This document shows, piece by piece, positions 1 through 11,881 of a DNA stretch of 64,000 nt. The stretch is from assembly GCA_907163345.1 (NCBI GenBank), contig CAJQUN010000511.1, forward strand, positions 186,001 to 250,000, given 5' to 3'. The DNA is from Haberlea rhodopensis (lineage: Eukaryota; Streptophyta; Magnoliopsida; Lamiales; Gesneriaceae). The notes beneath the pieces were generated by a model, which saw only the letters and a program-made list of their open reading frames with translations, was not told the origin of the DNA and ran no database searches. Made by a program: the position numbers and the translations under genes. Each line of letters begins with the position of its first letter. Within the stretch, counting starts at the first letter, position 1.

Positions 1-240
1 ACATACTCTCCTTTCTTGTCCAAGAACTATAAAACCTCAGCTTGTTCCATATAAATATTTTTTTTCTTCCAATTCACGATTCAAAAAGGGTATATCAAGG
101 TTATACAATGCGGCAATAGCAATGAGTACACATATGGATGTTATCCTTGTCACTTGTGAGTAAGTATCGAAGAAATCAAGGCATTTTTGTTTGCAACCCT
201 TTGCCATCAATCGAGCCTTGTACTTTTCGATTGTTCCATT
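1..240 (-). pseudogene. Ty1/copia reverse transcriptase fragment
   Basis: The minus strand encodes about 70 residues matching the N-terminal part of a copia reverse transcriptase: KARLMAKG, then a DTYSQVTRITSI block and VLIAIAALYNLDI. In intact elements this stretch precedes the MDVKTAFLNG motif. The fragment runs off the left edge of the window and is cut at 240/241 by the far end of the neighbouring LTR, so that LTR element probably inserted into an older copia copy. It differs from the reverse transcriptase at 2523-3241, so it is a separate element. It is not functional alone. Confidence 0.75.
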
Positions 241-1684
241 TGTAAGGAATCCGACGAGCATGGAACGCAGCGGAATAAAAATTTTCGGATTCCCACCACG
301 GACCTATACGAAGTTATCATATCGAGTGATTATAGTTATACCTTTGTAGCGTGTTTGACGCAGAATGCTCGAAGCAAAACGTCCACGAGTCACAAGCAAA
401 ACTTTACAGCTTTGCCTCTACGGTATCCACATGATCAAATCGATGAAGGGGTGTTGAATTTATCAAGTTGCTAGACTTGTTAAATCAACTGGGACAAAAG
501 CACGAGATGTCGAAGCGAGTTTTTCGAATGGTCTGCTAGGTTTTGCTTTTTAAGTTAATTCTGAATTAACCTATACCAAACCTTAATATGCATATCTATA
601 TTTATAGACATAAATTGAGGCGACTCATAGGTCTTCCAAAACCCTTGGGCCCGTGTCAATATATTTATCTGTCAATCTATATATATATATATATATAAAT
701 GACCCATTACTTTATGCTTAGGACTCCTCCTAATAAGCTTAAATCATCCAATGATTTAACTCCCTTTATCGATTAATCTTTTGTGCGACCCGTTAGGATC
801 TTGCAACGTTGGCAGTGACATAAAATCTAATTTTATATCACAAACAATGAGCGGTATATAGCAACACATCAAGGCTACCCAAGTGACAAAATGTCATTTA
901 CTCGACATTACCTATGGCCTGTGATAATATTCACCATGTAATTTAATCCCTTTGTTCTATGTGTTTAGATTAAACACAAGTCATGTAATAAGTCATATTC
1001 GTATAGTTCAATCTTATATTTATTTATCCCCACGTAGACTAGAATAAACGAATAAGCTCGATATCACATATCAATTCATTCGACCATGGCCATGCATTTT
1101 AATCTCACTTGATCAAGGGCCCAAACACTTCTCCTGTTATATAGGAGGGACAAATCCTATCTTGATCACTCAACATCCCTACATAATTCATAGTGTATCC
1201 AATGATTATCTTTATAGTTTACCCTGTTACAGGTAATGTTTGACAGTATCAAGATACACAAATTCTTATGTTGGGATCTCTGGTTATCTCAAGTCGTAAG
1301 GATTACATACACTATTATCACTATGAGAATTGCTTATGACATTCATATAACTATCCATATAGCATTCTCATGGTGGGTCTGTCCAGTACATAGTTCTCTA
1401 GCATGTACCCATGTGTTGATTCGATATCTCATATCCATGAACAAATTCATCAACCAATACATACTAGTCTCGATGCATTATCATTATCCTAATTCATGAT
1501 AATACTTGACTAGGGACAATCTTTAAGAATAATACAATATTATTCTAAGGACATTAACATATATATATTCATATTACACAGATACTAGAATAATATATAA
1601 TAATGAATTGCCTTTAATAAAATCATATTACATTGTATGCCAAAATCAATCATTTAATGAGTTGACTTAGGGCATATCCCAACA
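241..1684 (-). repeat. 3' LTR of the minus-strand copia
   Basis: Read on the minus strand the LTR begins TGTTGGGATATGCCC at 1684, directly after a purine-rich tract, and ends in ACA at 241. It is about 1.44 kb. A second copy lies in the opposite orientation at 8268-9762 and can be followed base by base with many substitutions. On the plus strand it shows no coding region, only AT-rich unique-looking DNA and a short TA run near 680. Confidence 0.85.
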
Positions 1685-1699
1685 AATCTCCCATTTGCA
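1685..1699 (-). other. Polypurine tract of the copia element
   Basis: On the minus strand the bases before the LTR read GCAAATGGGAGATT. This is the usual position and composition of the plus-strand primer for reverse transcription. The equivalent GCAAGTGGGAGATT lies before the inverted LTR copy at 8268. Confidence 0.7.
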
Positions 1700-1776
1700 C
1701 TAAGACAAATCAGACATGTACTTAATGCCTGAAGATCTAGAATGACAATCATTCTTCTGTTGTGACAAAGGTTTCA

Positions 1777-2199
1777 TCAGCGGGTCAGATACATTATCAT
1801 CAGTTGGTACTTTGCATATTTTACATCTCCTCTTTCAACGATTTCTCGAATGAAATGAAAACGCCAAAGTATGTGTTTGGATCGTTGGTGAGATCTGGGT
1901 TCAGCCAATGCGATGGCTCCATTGTTGTCACAATAGAGTTCAATCGAATCTAGAATGCTAGGCATAACCCCAAGCTCAGAAATGAACTTCTTGATCCAAA
2001 CGGCCTCCTTTCCTGCATCTGAGGCAGCAATATACTCAGCTTCAGTTGTATAATCGGCTACTGTCTCTTGCTTTGAACTCTTCCAGCTCACATCACCGCC
2101 ATTTAGGCAAAACACATATCCTGATTGCGATCGAAAATCATCAATGTTGGTTTGGAAGCTTGCATCAGTGTAACCTAGTACATTGGGGTTCTTCCTCAC
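1777..2199 (-). pseudogene. copia RNase H domain
   Basis: An open stretch of 140 codons carries the copia-type RNase H: GYTDASFQTN near the start (catalytic Asp), SGYVFCLNGGDVSWKSSKQ, then AEYIAASDAGKEAVW (catalytic Glu) and LYCDNNGAI (catalytic Asp). It overlaps the end of the reverse transcriptase piece in another frame, so a frameshift separates the two. The C-terminal end, near the integrated LTR, is also shifted. Confidence 0.85.
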
Positions 2200-3241
2200 C
2201 TCTATAAATCAAGAATGTATCCTTAGTTCTTCTCAAGTACTTCAGGATATTCTTGACAGCGATCCAGTGACATTCACCTGGATCAACTTGATATTTGCTC
2301 GTCGTGCTTAAATCATACGAAACATCGGGACGAGTACATATCATTGCATACATGATAGATCCAATAGCTGACACATAAGGAATCTTACTCATGCGTTGTC
2401 TCTCATCTGGTGTTGAAGGACACTGATCCTTCGAGAGATGTATCCCATGTGTCATAGACACGAATCATTTCTTTGATTCTTGCATGCTAAACCTAGCACT
2501 TTATCTATGTATGTACTTTGACTTATGTCAAGTATTTTCTTGATCTATCTCTATAGATCTTGATACCAAACACATAGGTGGCTTCACCCAAGTCTTTCAT
2601 TGAAAAGCAATTCCCTAGCCAAATCTTTACATGTTGCAAGGCAGGGATATCATTATCAATGAGAAGCATGTCATCTATATACAACACTAGGAAGATAATT
2701 ATGCTCCCACTGGCCTTCTTGTAGACACAAGGTTCATCTACGGTTTTGATGAAACCAAACTCTTTGATTGCATCATCAAAACAAAGATTCCAACTCCGAG
2801 AAGCTTGCTTCAATCCATTAATAGATCGTTGTAGCTTGCATATCTTTTCAGCATCCTTTGGATCGACAAAACCCTCGGGTTGTGTCATGTACACATCCTC
2901 AAGTAAGTTTCCATTAAGGAAAGCAGTTTTGACATCCATCTGCCAGATTTCATAATCATGAAATGCAGCTATTGCAAGTAAGATCCTAATGAATTTAACT
3001 ATGGCAACTGGCGAAAAGTTTCATCATAGTCAATACCATGAATTTGTTTGAAACTTTTAGCAAGCAATCGTCCTTTAAAGGTTTGTACGTTACCATCCAT
3101 ATTAGTCTTCTTCTTGAAAATCCATTTGCACCCCATGGGTCTTACCCCTTCAGGTGAGTCAATCAAAGTCCATACTTGGTTTACATACATGGATTCCATC
3201 TCAGATTTCATGGCCTCTAGCCATTTAGAATCAGGGCCCAT
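2165..3241 (-). pseudogene. copia reverse transcriptase, broken
   Basis: Three minus-strand segments (3241-2999, 2939-2523, 2461-2165) together make a copia reverse transcriptase. The first has the WIFKKKTNMDG and KGRLLAKSFKQ motifs. The second has MDVKTAFLNGNLLEDVYM and the catalytic YIDDMLL. The third is the connection region with IGSIMYAM and RPDVSYDLS. Frameshifts lie between segments. In the intact family these would be one frame downstream of integrase. Confidence 0.85.
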
Positions 3242-3329
3242 TATCTCTTCTTGATAGGATTAATGTTCATCCTCATCAATGAGTAGTAAGTCACTTTGTT
3301 GAGTCACAAGAAATCCATATCTTTGTGGC

Positions 3330-4706
3330 TCAATGTACTCTAACAGACCTACGCGTGGCTTGTGTCTCTCGAGCAGGCATTTCGTCCACAACAACTTGTG
3401 GTGACTGCTCTGTTTCCATCTCAATATCATGTTCAGTGTTTTGTTGTGGTTGTACTTCATTAAGTTCTATTTGTCTCCCACTGGTTCTTCTAGAAATAAA
3501 TTTTCTTTCAAAAAAGACACATGTCCGAGCAACAACCACTTTGTTTTCGAAGAGATAATAGAAATAGTATCCTTTTGTTTCCTTAGGATACCCCACAAAT
3601 AAACACTTATCAAATTTGTGTCCAAGTTTATTAGAGGCATGACGTCTTACGTAAGCCTCACAACCCCAAATCTTCATGAAAGACATACTAGGATGCTTCC
3701 TAGTCCATATCTCATATGGTGTCTTTTCAACTGATTTAGATGGAACACGGTTCAGTATAAATATTGTTGTTTGTAAAGCATGTCAGCAAAAGGAAATCGG
3801 AAGATCTGCATGACCATAGATCGAACCATGTCCAACAAAGTTTGATTCTTCCTTTCATATACACCATTCCATTGTGGAGTATACGGAGGTGTGAGTTGCG
3901 GGACTATCCCGCACTCCTTTAGATTGTCCTGGAAACTCTTGGCTTAAGTATTCACCTCCTCGATCCGATCGGAGGACTTTGATACTTTTGACAAGCTGGT
4001 TTTGTACTTCATTTTTGAAATCCAGGAACCTTTCAAATGTTTCATATTTATGTTTCATTAGGTACACATATCCATATCTACTGAAGTCATCAGTAAATGT
4101 AACGAAGTATTGAAAACCACCTCTAGCCAGCGTGCTTATTAGGCCACATACATCACTATGTATGAGGCTCAATAAATCATTTGCCCTTTCAACACGTCCT
4201 TTGAAAGGGGCTTTAGTCATCTTGCCCATTAAACAAGATTCACATGTTTCATGTGATTCAAAATCAAATGAATCTAAAACTCCATCCTTATGAAGTTCTG
4301 AAATGTGATTCTCGTTTATATGGCCCAAGCGACAATGCCAGAGATAAGTTGGATTAGAATCATTGGTCTTAATCCTCTTAGTATTTATGTTATAGGTAGT
4401 CATATCAAGATTTAGAACATAAAGATCATTAAACAATTGTGAACTAGCATAAAACATCTCATTCAAATAAATGGAGCAACATTTGTCCTTTATAATAAAA
4501 GAAAACCCATCTTGTCTAAACAAGAAATTGAAAAATGTTTCTAGTAATCGACGACACAAAATAACAGTCTTGTAACTAAAATTAAACCAAAAGGCAAAGT
4601 GAATGAATAATCTTATATAGCTAATGTAGCAACTCTTGCTCCATTTCCCACTCGTAGGTCCAACTTCGCCTTTAGCCAACACTCTACTCCATTTGAGTTC
4701 CTGCAC
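3330..4706 (-). pseudogene. copia GAG-pre-integrase and integrase, broken
   Basis: The minus strand from 4706 to 3855 encodes the pre-integrase zinc-binding module (WHCRLGHIN then CESCLMGK, an HHCC pattern) followed by the integrase core: LIHSDVCG with the first catalytic Asp, FVTFTDDFSRYGYVY with the second, and VLRSDRGGEY before the expected Glu. The 3686-3330 segment holds the integrase C-terminal region (WGCEAYVRR, KFDKCLFVGYPKETKGY). A frameshift near 3850 separates them. Confidence 0.85.
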
Positions 4707-4799
4707 ATTAACACAAATGTGAGAACCACATCCAGTATCTAATACCCATGATGAAGAAGTAGATAGATTGACTTCTATAACAAAAAAATACCTGAAGTA

Positions 4800-5270
4800 G
4801 AAGTCACACTTCTCCTCGTCTTCTTAAGATCTTCCAGGTAAATCTTACAGTTTCTCTTCCAATGTCCCATCTCACCACAATGGAAGCATTTTTCCTCCTT
4901 AGTCACTCATTCCTTTGGCTTGAGTGCAGTAGCATGAGGGTTAGATTTGACAAAGACTTTCTTGTCTTTTCTAAAGTCCTTTGCTTTAGCCTTTCCATTG
5001 CCCTTATTTACAATAAGAACATTTGTGGGCTTAGACTTCTTTGTGTTTGCCTCGTAAGTTCTCAACATACCAAGCAACTGTGGTAGAGTCTTCTCAATTT
5101 CAATCATATTGTAATTCAAAACAAATTGACTATAGCTACCAGACAACGATTGCAAGATCACGTCAATGACCAACTCTTGGTCCAACGAAAAACCCAGTTT
5201 CTCAAGATTCTCTATGTATCCAATCATTTTGAGTACATATTTCCAACAAGGCTTCCTTCTACCATTCTTG
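4800..5270 (-). pseudogene. copia gag fragment with zinc knuckle
   Basis: The minus strand encodes a UBN2-type gag piece (VLKMIGYIENLEKLGF, then DVILQSLSGSYSQFVLNYNM) and, after a frameshift near 4907, a CCHC knuckle reading CFHCGEMGHWKRNC around 4845-4890. The N-terminal half of gag is missing at the junction near 5270. Confidence 0.8.
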
Positions 5271-7335
5271 TGATATCCGGAATAATTATTAATTGTCAAA
5301 TGGATTTAATTATGATATTTATATGATGTGTCGAGAATTAATTCCTTGGTATCGGATTTTGGTCCGGGTTGGAATAAATAATTTCGGGTTGAACTTGTGG
5401 TGTAAATTAAATTCGTGGGAATTCCTTATATATTATTTGAGATGAAATTTAAATTGAAATAATAATCAAATGTTGAGATGATATAATTGTAGGGTGGATA
5501 TTTAACCTAGGGTTATACATAAAACAAATAATTTTCTCCACAATGGACCCGCCTACCTCCTCTTTTCCCCTCCCACTCTCACGCCGTCTTCATCCTCATG
5601 CTTAGGAGGGCTCTCACCTGGTTTTTTTTGCTCGATTTCTTGTGTATATTGTGTGGGTAAGATACTACATTATACCTTGGTCATTTATCCCTCTTTGTGC
5701 TCGATTTTTTCTGCAGTGTTGGGTTCGAAAAGGGGGCTGTGTTCTTGGTCGAAAATTCAGTTTGTTTACTCGATTTTGTTGTTGTTTATGGTTTGAAATA
5801 CGCTGCCTTTTTGTTCGATTTCCCTGCTGTATATGGCTTGATTATGGTCTGACATTCAGTGTCTGTTAGTTCGATTTTTTGGCTTGATTTGTTGCTGTTT
5901 TGAACTCGAAAATTTCTGCTATTTAACTCAAAAATCAGCTGCTACTTGGGTTCGAATTATGTTGTAGTTGGTTCAAAATTAGACAATTGTTTCTGGTCAA
6001 AAATTTCATGCTATGGTTCGAAAATCTGATGCTTATATTTCGAAAATCTGCTGCCATGTTTGGGGGATTTAATTGTTGGTCGAATTGGTATCTTTTGGTA
6101 CAAAAATCTTGATGTTTTAGTGTTCAAAAACATGTTGTTCTAAGTTTCAAATTCTACTGCTTTTGGTTCAAAATATGGCTCCTGAAATGGACCAATTTTA
6201 ATGCTGAACTGAATTGGTTTAGCTGCTGAAATGAATTGGTTTTTGGGCTTCGGTTCTTGACCGAAAATTAGGACTTTATTGGGGCTTAAAATCATGCTTA
6301 TAAGGTGTTTGACAATATACTTAAGTGGTGTTCAAATGTTGGCCAAAAGCTCTACTAAAGGTGAAGTAAGAAAGTCTACCTTTATGGCTTTTATCATGGA
6401 AGTGTCTTGGTGAGTGTTGGGCTAAGGTTTGAGATACTAATAACTTGGAGCGTATGTGATTGTGCGAATAGTTGAGTTAGATAGATGTTAATGTGTGTTA
6501 TAAACATGTATTAAAGTATGAAATAATGATTATACTTGAATGTGTGCAATAGCATGAATTGGTGATTCATGTCATTTTATTAAGTTATTGCTAAGTGTGG
6601 AGGCTAACTCGATTAGTATAGTTGATTAAAGTGAGCATGTGAAGATAATTCGAGTATGAAAATTATAACTGGAAATTTGGATAGTATGAGAAGTGTTATT
6701 GAATTGTGTATATCACTTCTTAAAAAGAGATAATAATTCCAAGTAACAAGTGTAATATGTTAACTAAATGTTGAGAATGTTGAATGAATGAGCTAATTTG
6801 GAATGGACATTCGATTTATAGTTACTCCATGAGGATCCGGACATCCAGGGTGGCTTATTCACTTCTTCAACCTTAAGGTACGTAGTGACGTACGAGCAGG
6901 TATATATATATATACACTATGAAATAATGACATATTCGTATATCATGTATCGTTGAATATAATGATTGTGTGTTGAGTTTGACATATGCAGTATGGTGGT
7001 TACGTAATTGTGTGTAATCCGAATATATGAGTAAATAAATGAATATGTACATATATGTGGTATGGGGGATACGTAGTTGTACGTGATCCGAGTATACAAA
7101 GTTGGGTAAGGATGTCTTGGGCATGATCAATGTGAATATTGACAATGAGATAGACTGATAGGAAGGATTACCTGAATCATGGAATTATTCATGATTAAGC
7201 ATATATACTAGATTCTAGTTGTATTAAATTTATCGTGTTGATGAGTATCATAATGTGAATAACGATACTGAACTTGTTGTTATGAAAGTGTGTGAGATTG
7301 AAACAGGGACAGTTCGTGGAAAGCTATGGATTCAA
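5271..7335 (+). repeat. Gypsy-type LTR fragment, plus orientation
   Basis: The segment begins TGATATCCGGAATAATT, close to the LTR start at 61853 (TGATATCCCGAAATGATT). It contains GGTACGTAGTGACGTACG at 6877-6894, a motif shared with four other LTRs in this window. Around 5630-6260 it has many loosely spaced TTCGA/TCGAAA words. The part at 7045-7130 resembles the reverse complement of 61600-61700. No protein-coding frame is credible. The right limit is approximate; inverted LTR sequence starts near 7336. Assignment to a Tekay/Del-like chromovirus is inferred from LTR style only. Confidence 0.6.
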
Positions 7336-7832
7336 AATTTTATAGGGAGTACATATTCATATAGATTTTCAATAATCTTAATTGTGATATTATGATCTTC
7401 TCTCCACCTTTTTGCTCCAACTCGAAATGAAGAGGGAAAAGGGTTTGGGTGGTGATTTGGGGAAAGTAAAGTAAAGGTATGGTGGGGGTTGGGGTATAAA
7501 GGGGTTGGGTTTTATTAAAATGCATTCCACAATACCATGGTGTATAAAACACCCCAACATGATATTTTAAACACATTTCTCCAAAATGCACCAAATCATA
7601 ATTAAATGCATGTTTCACCAAATAAATGACTACCAACACATGTAAGTCATTAAAACACCCAATTACCCAACATGCATCACATGCACCCTGAAATGCATTC
7701 CCGGTCACGCCTACCATGTGACTAAGCATTTCAACATGATAAATAAATCCATCACATAATTAATTACCACCATAATTAATCATATAAACACAATTAATGC
7801 CCAAATTGCAATTAATTATTTCGGGGATATCA
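7336..7832 (-). repeat. 5' end of a gypsy-type LTR, minus orientation
   Basis: Read on the minus strand from 7832 it begins TGATATCCCCGAAATAATT, so the same LTR family start lies in the opposite direction to the one at 5271. The stretch is cut at 7832/7833 against copia RNase H sequence and fades near 7336. There are no coding features. Confidence 0.6.
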
Positions 7833-8251
7833 CAGTATTGCCTAAATGGAGGTGCTGTGAGCTGGAAGAGTTCAAAGCAAGAAACAGTAGCCGATTCTAC
7901 AACGGAAGCTGAGTATATTGCTGCCTCGGATGCAGCAAAGGAAGCTGTTTGGATTAGGAAGTTCATTTCTGAACTTGGAGTGGTGCCTAGCATTAAAGAT
8001 CCGATAGAACTCTATTGTGACAACAATGGAGCGATCGCATTGGCTAAGGAACCTAGATCTCACCAAAGATCCAAGAACATACTTCGGCGCTTTCATTTCA
8101 TTCGAGAAATCGTTGAAAGGGGAGATGTTAAAATATGCAAAGTACCAACAGATGATAATGTATCTGACCCATTGACGAAGCCACTGTCACAGCAGAAGCA
8201 TGATCGTCATACTAGATCTCTAGGCATTAGGTATATGTCTGAGTGGTCTTA
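7833..8251 (+). pseudogene. copia RNase H C-terminal fragment
   Basis: The plus strand encodes CLNGGAVSWKSSKQ, AEYIAASDAAKEAVW, LYCDNNGAIALAKEP and the closing FHFIREIVERGD, the same protein as at 1777-2199 but better preserved and in the opposite orientation. It starts abruptly at the gypsy LTR junction, so the reverse transcriptase and upstream parts are missing. A polypurine tract (8255-8267) and LTR follow directly. Confidence 0.85.
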
Positions 8252-8267
8252 GTGCAAGTGGGAGATT

Positions 8268-9762
8268 TGTTGGGATATGCCCTAAGACATATCATTAGAT
8301 GATTGTTTATGACATACAATGTAATATGATTTTATGAATGGCAATTCATTATTATATATTATTCTTTTAACTGTGCAATATGAATTAATATATATGTTAA
8401 TGTCCTTAGAATAATATTGTATTATTCTTAAAGATGTCCCTAGTCAAGTATTATCATGAATAGGGATAATGATAATACATAGAGACTAGTATGTGTTGAT
8501 TGATGAATTGTTCATTGATATGAGATATCAAATCAACACATGAGTACATGTTAGAGAACGATGTACTTGACAGACCCACCATGAGAATGCAACATGGATA
8601 GTTATATGATCGTCATATGCAATTCTCATAGTGATAATAATGTATGTAATCCTTACGACTTGTGATCATCAGAGATCCCAACATAAGGAGTTATGTATCT
8701 TGATATCGTCAAACGTTACCCATAACAGGTTAATCTATAAAGGCGACTATTGGATACACTACGAATTATGTAGATGGATGTTGACTGATCGAGATAGGAT
8801 TTGTCCCTCCTATATAACAGGAGATGTGTTTGGCCCTTGATCAAGTGAGAACTAAAATGCATGGCCATGCTCGAATGAGTCGATATGAGATATCGAGCTT
8901 ATTCGTTTATTCTAGTTCTACTTGGGGATCAAGAAATAGAGATTGAATATACGAGTATGACTATTCCATGACTCATGTTCAATCTAAACACAAAGGACAA
9001 AGGGATTAAGTTACATGGTTAATATTATCACAAGTTCTAAAGGTTATGTCGAGTCATTGACATTCTTGTAATTTGGGTAGCCTTGATGTGTTGCTAGACA
9101 CCACTCTTTGCTTGTAACGTAAAATGAGATTTTATGTCACTGCCAACATTACAAGAACCTATCGGGTCGCACAAAAGATTAAATCGAGAAGGGAAATTAA
9201 ATTCATTGGATGAATTAATTAATTAAGAAGAGTCTTAATTAAGTGATTAAAAAGTTTTAATTAAATCATGGGTTTGGGCCTATAAGACTTTAAGAAAGTC
9301 TTGAACCTTAATTAAAGCCTTATAATATAAATACAAGGTTTTGATTAATTGTTAATCATACTTTCATATCATTGCTTGATATCAAAACCTAGACTCCACT
9401 CCTCAAGGCCGCAGCTTGTTCGAAGATCATCGCCGCCGCCGCCTTGATCTTCACGGCCGTCCTTGCTCAGTTATAGTAACCGTGAGGTTTTGTTGGTTCA
9501 AGAATAAGTCTAGCAACCTTTTCTTGAACATCCCTTTCGATTTGATCGTGTGGATACCGTTGAGGCAAAAACTTGTAAAGTTTTGCTAGTGACTCGGAGG
9601 AGGCGTTGGACGTGGTGCTGCTCCGTGGAATCTGCTCAAACACGCTACAAGGGTGAGACCTTCGTAAATCCTTTATCCGATATGATAACTTTGTATAGAT
9701 CCGCGGTTATAGTAATCCAAAATTTTATTCCGCTGCGTTGTATGCTCTTAGGATTACTAACA
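8268..9762 (+). repeat. 3' LTR of copia, plus orientation
   Basis: It begins TGTTGGGATATGCCC after a GTGGGAGATT polypurine tract and ends ATTACTAACA at 9762, about 1.5 kb. It is an inverted counterpart of 241-1684. A TATAAATA box lies at 9326-9333, followed by GC-rich CGCCGCCGCC leader-like sequence near 9430, as expected of an LTR promoter and R/U5 region. Confidence 0.85.
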
Positions 9763-10047
9763 GGAAGCTTGCATCAGTGTAACCTATTACATTGAGTTCT
9801 TCTGCACCTCCATAAATCAAGAATGTATCCTCAGTTCTTCAAGTACTTCAGGATATTCTTGACAGCGATCCAGTGACATTCACCTGGATCAACCTGGTAT
9901 CTGCTCGTCGTGCTTAAAGCATACGAAACATCGGGACGAGTACATATCATGGCATACATGATATATCAAATAGTTGAAGCATAAGGAATCTAACTCATGC
10001 GTTGTCTCTCATCTTGTGTTGAAGGACACTGATCCTTCGAGAGATGG
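9763..10047 (-). pseudogene. copia RT/RNase H junction fragment
   Basis: This closely matches 2155-2445 on the same strand (start GGAAGCTTGCATCAGTGTAA), so it is the reverse transcriptase tail and RNase H start of another copy of the same copia family. It abuts the end of the plus-strand LTR at 9762, so the plus-strand copia probably inserted into this minus-strand copy. The right side ends at gypsy LTR sequence near 10048. Confidence 0.75.
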
Positions 10048-10185
10048 ATCATAGCGGCACTTTGACTCCGCATACTAAATATCATAGTGGCATTTGGTCC
10101 CCGCATACTAAATATCATAGCGGTACTTTGACACCGCATACTAAATATCATAGCTGCAGTTTGACTCCGCATACTAAATATCATA
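10048..10185. repeat. 33-bp tandem repeat, four copies
   Basis: Four head-to-tail copies of a 33-bp unit, each starting ATCATAG and ending CGCATACTAAAT, with a partial fifth. The repeat sits in the minus-orientation gypsy LTR, at the position where the LTR at 61853 has its own 44-bp repeat. Confidence 0.9.
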
Positions 10186-10496
10186 TCTTAAGCACACTTG
10201 CTCAATATATCACATTTATACAATTGCTATTTATACTCGTACGGCACTACGTACCTGATTGTCCAAAATCCAAATGGAGTTATCCTCCTCTATTCCCCGA
10301 CGCTCGTGAAGGCTCTATACAATTTTAGCAATCTCAAATTAGTACAATGTTATCATTTTTATGGAATAAAATATTCCGAATCCCAAAATAAGTGATCATG
10401 CTCAAAATACGATGAAAATGAATGTAATAACACTAATATCCATTAGGGCACTCAAAGCTAGAAGAAATTGAAAATTCAGAAGTTTTACAACTACCA

Positions 10497-10745
10497 ATCG
10501 ATCGGTTGAAAACTACCGATCGATCGCTAGCTTCCACCGATCGATCAGTTATTTCTCTCGATCAATCGGTAAATGTTTGATTTTTTAACTTTAGCTACGA
10601 ACCTTGAGCGATCGATTGCTTCACCCAACCGATCGATCGCTCTCGTCCACTGACCGATCGGTTGGTGCTTCCGATCGATCGGTAAGCGCCATAAATTGCA
10701 CCTCTCCTGACCGATCGGTTCACACCACCGATCGATCGGTCGCTG
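10497..10745. repeat. Cluster of palindromic GATCGATC sites
   Basis: About ten occurrences of CCGATCGATCGG or close variants, spaced roughly 20-35 bases apart. Equivalent clusters occur at 27279-27470, 33313-33511 and 62965-63068. Confidence 0.9.
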
Positions 10746-11283
10746 CTAATACCCAAAAAAACTCCATTTTTGAACCCTTTTTCAACCCCAACAATACACC
10801 CCTTTAAACAAACATCACATTCTCTTCTCCAAACACTCAAACCACTTCATCTACACACAATATCTCATAATCCAAACATACAATCACAATATCAAGAAAT
10901 AATCAAAAGCTTCAAAAATCCTCGAACATATAAACCCAACAGGAATCAAAAGCATTATTAAACTTAATCAAAACTACCATTAAGACATAAATACTTACTT
11001 CTTGAACAACCCTCAAGGACTTGGGTCTAAATAAGTTATAATGTTTTGGATTTTTGGAAGAGGAAAAATTGAAAGGGTTTTGAGGTGAAGGAATCGATTT
11101 TTAGTGTGTGTGTTGTGTGAAGTGTTTGAGCTAAGCTAACTAGAAATGCTTCAATAATTCCATCAAATCCCCATTCTTGTTTTTCATAATAAATTGACGC
11201 CAACTACATAATTATTTTGTTAAATTACCATTACCACTACAATTCTCATTCACTATCCTTAATTTAAAAATGAGGCATCACAA

Positions 11284-11881
11284 TTACAGTACAATCAAGA
11301 GGATCCTTAGATATATTAAGATACATCGAGTGCTGCATTATGTTTCAGATCAGATTTTACACTCAGGGGCTATGTTGATTCAAATTATGTAGGTAATCAG
11401 ATAAAAGAAAATCAATTACTTGTTATGTGTTTATATTTGCAGGAGGAGCAATAAGATGTGTTTCAAAACTGCAAAAAATTACGGCATTATCTACGACGAA
11501 TGCAGGATATATGGCAGCTACTCAGGCATGCAAGTAGACAATATGGATTCAAAGGTTATTGGAGGAGATTGGGCACAAACAAGAGAAAGTTTTTTTGTTT
11601 TTTGACATATTACACATTACAAGGAATTCAGCATTTCAGTCTAGGACTAAACACATTGGTGTAAATTTTATTTTGTTCGAGAAGTTGTAGAAGAATGAAG
11701 TGTGGATATGCAGAATATTCATACGAAAGAGAACCTAGCTGATATTTCGACAAAGCCGGTTAATATTGATAAATTCGAGTTGTGCAGATCCTCAAGTAGC
11801 CTAGCATAAATGTAAGTAGCGGGGCATGACAAGATTGAAAGGATGTGTTTGATTCTCAATCAAATCTCCAAGTGGGAGAAA
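11284..11881 (+). pseudogene. copia RNase H remnant of a second family
   Basis: Pieces in shifting frames on the plus strand read IKRILRYIK, then GYVDSNYVG (11368-11395), then SKLQKITALSTTNAGYMAAT (near 11462-11525) and a closing stretch with HTKENLADISTKPV near 11720. These are the connection and RNase H motifs of a copia element unlike the one at 1777-2199. Several frameshifts and stops are visible. The left end is cut at the gypsy LTR junction. Confidence 0.75.

Larger units (their letters stand above)
241..5270 (-). mobile_element. Truncated Ty1/copia retrotransposon, Tork-like
   Basis: On the minus strand, reading from high to low coordinates, the order is gag with a zinc knuckle, GAG-pre-integrase and integrase, reverse transcriptase, RNase H, polypurine tract and 3' LTR. 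This is the Ty1/copia order (integrase before reverse transcriptase). The reading frame is broken into at least six pieces, so the copy is dead. The 5' LTR and the start of gag are missing: gag similarity stops near 5270, where unrelated gypsy LTR sequence begins. The clade call (Tork) is an inference from the reverse transcriptase wording around YIDDMLL and the FSMKDLGEA block. Confidence 0.85.
10048..11282 (-). repeat. Gypsy-type LTR, minus orientation, truncated
   Basis: On the minus strand it begins TGTGATGCCTCATTTTTAAA at 11282, close to the start at 32632 (TGTAATGCCTCG). It has the same internal order as the others: a cluster of GATCGATC-type sites (10497-10745), then the inverted GTACGT/CCGTAC motif (10238-10255), then tandem repeats. 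The 3' end is missing at the copia junction near 10048. It could be a broken element or a truncated solo LTR. Confidence 0.7.
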
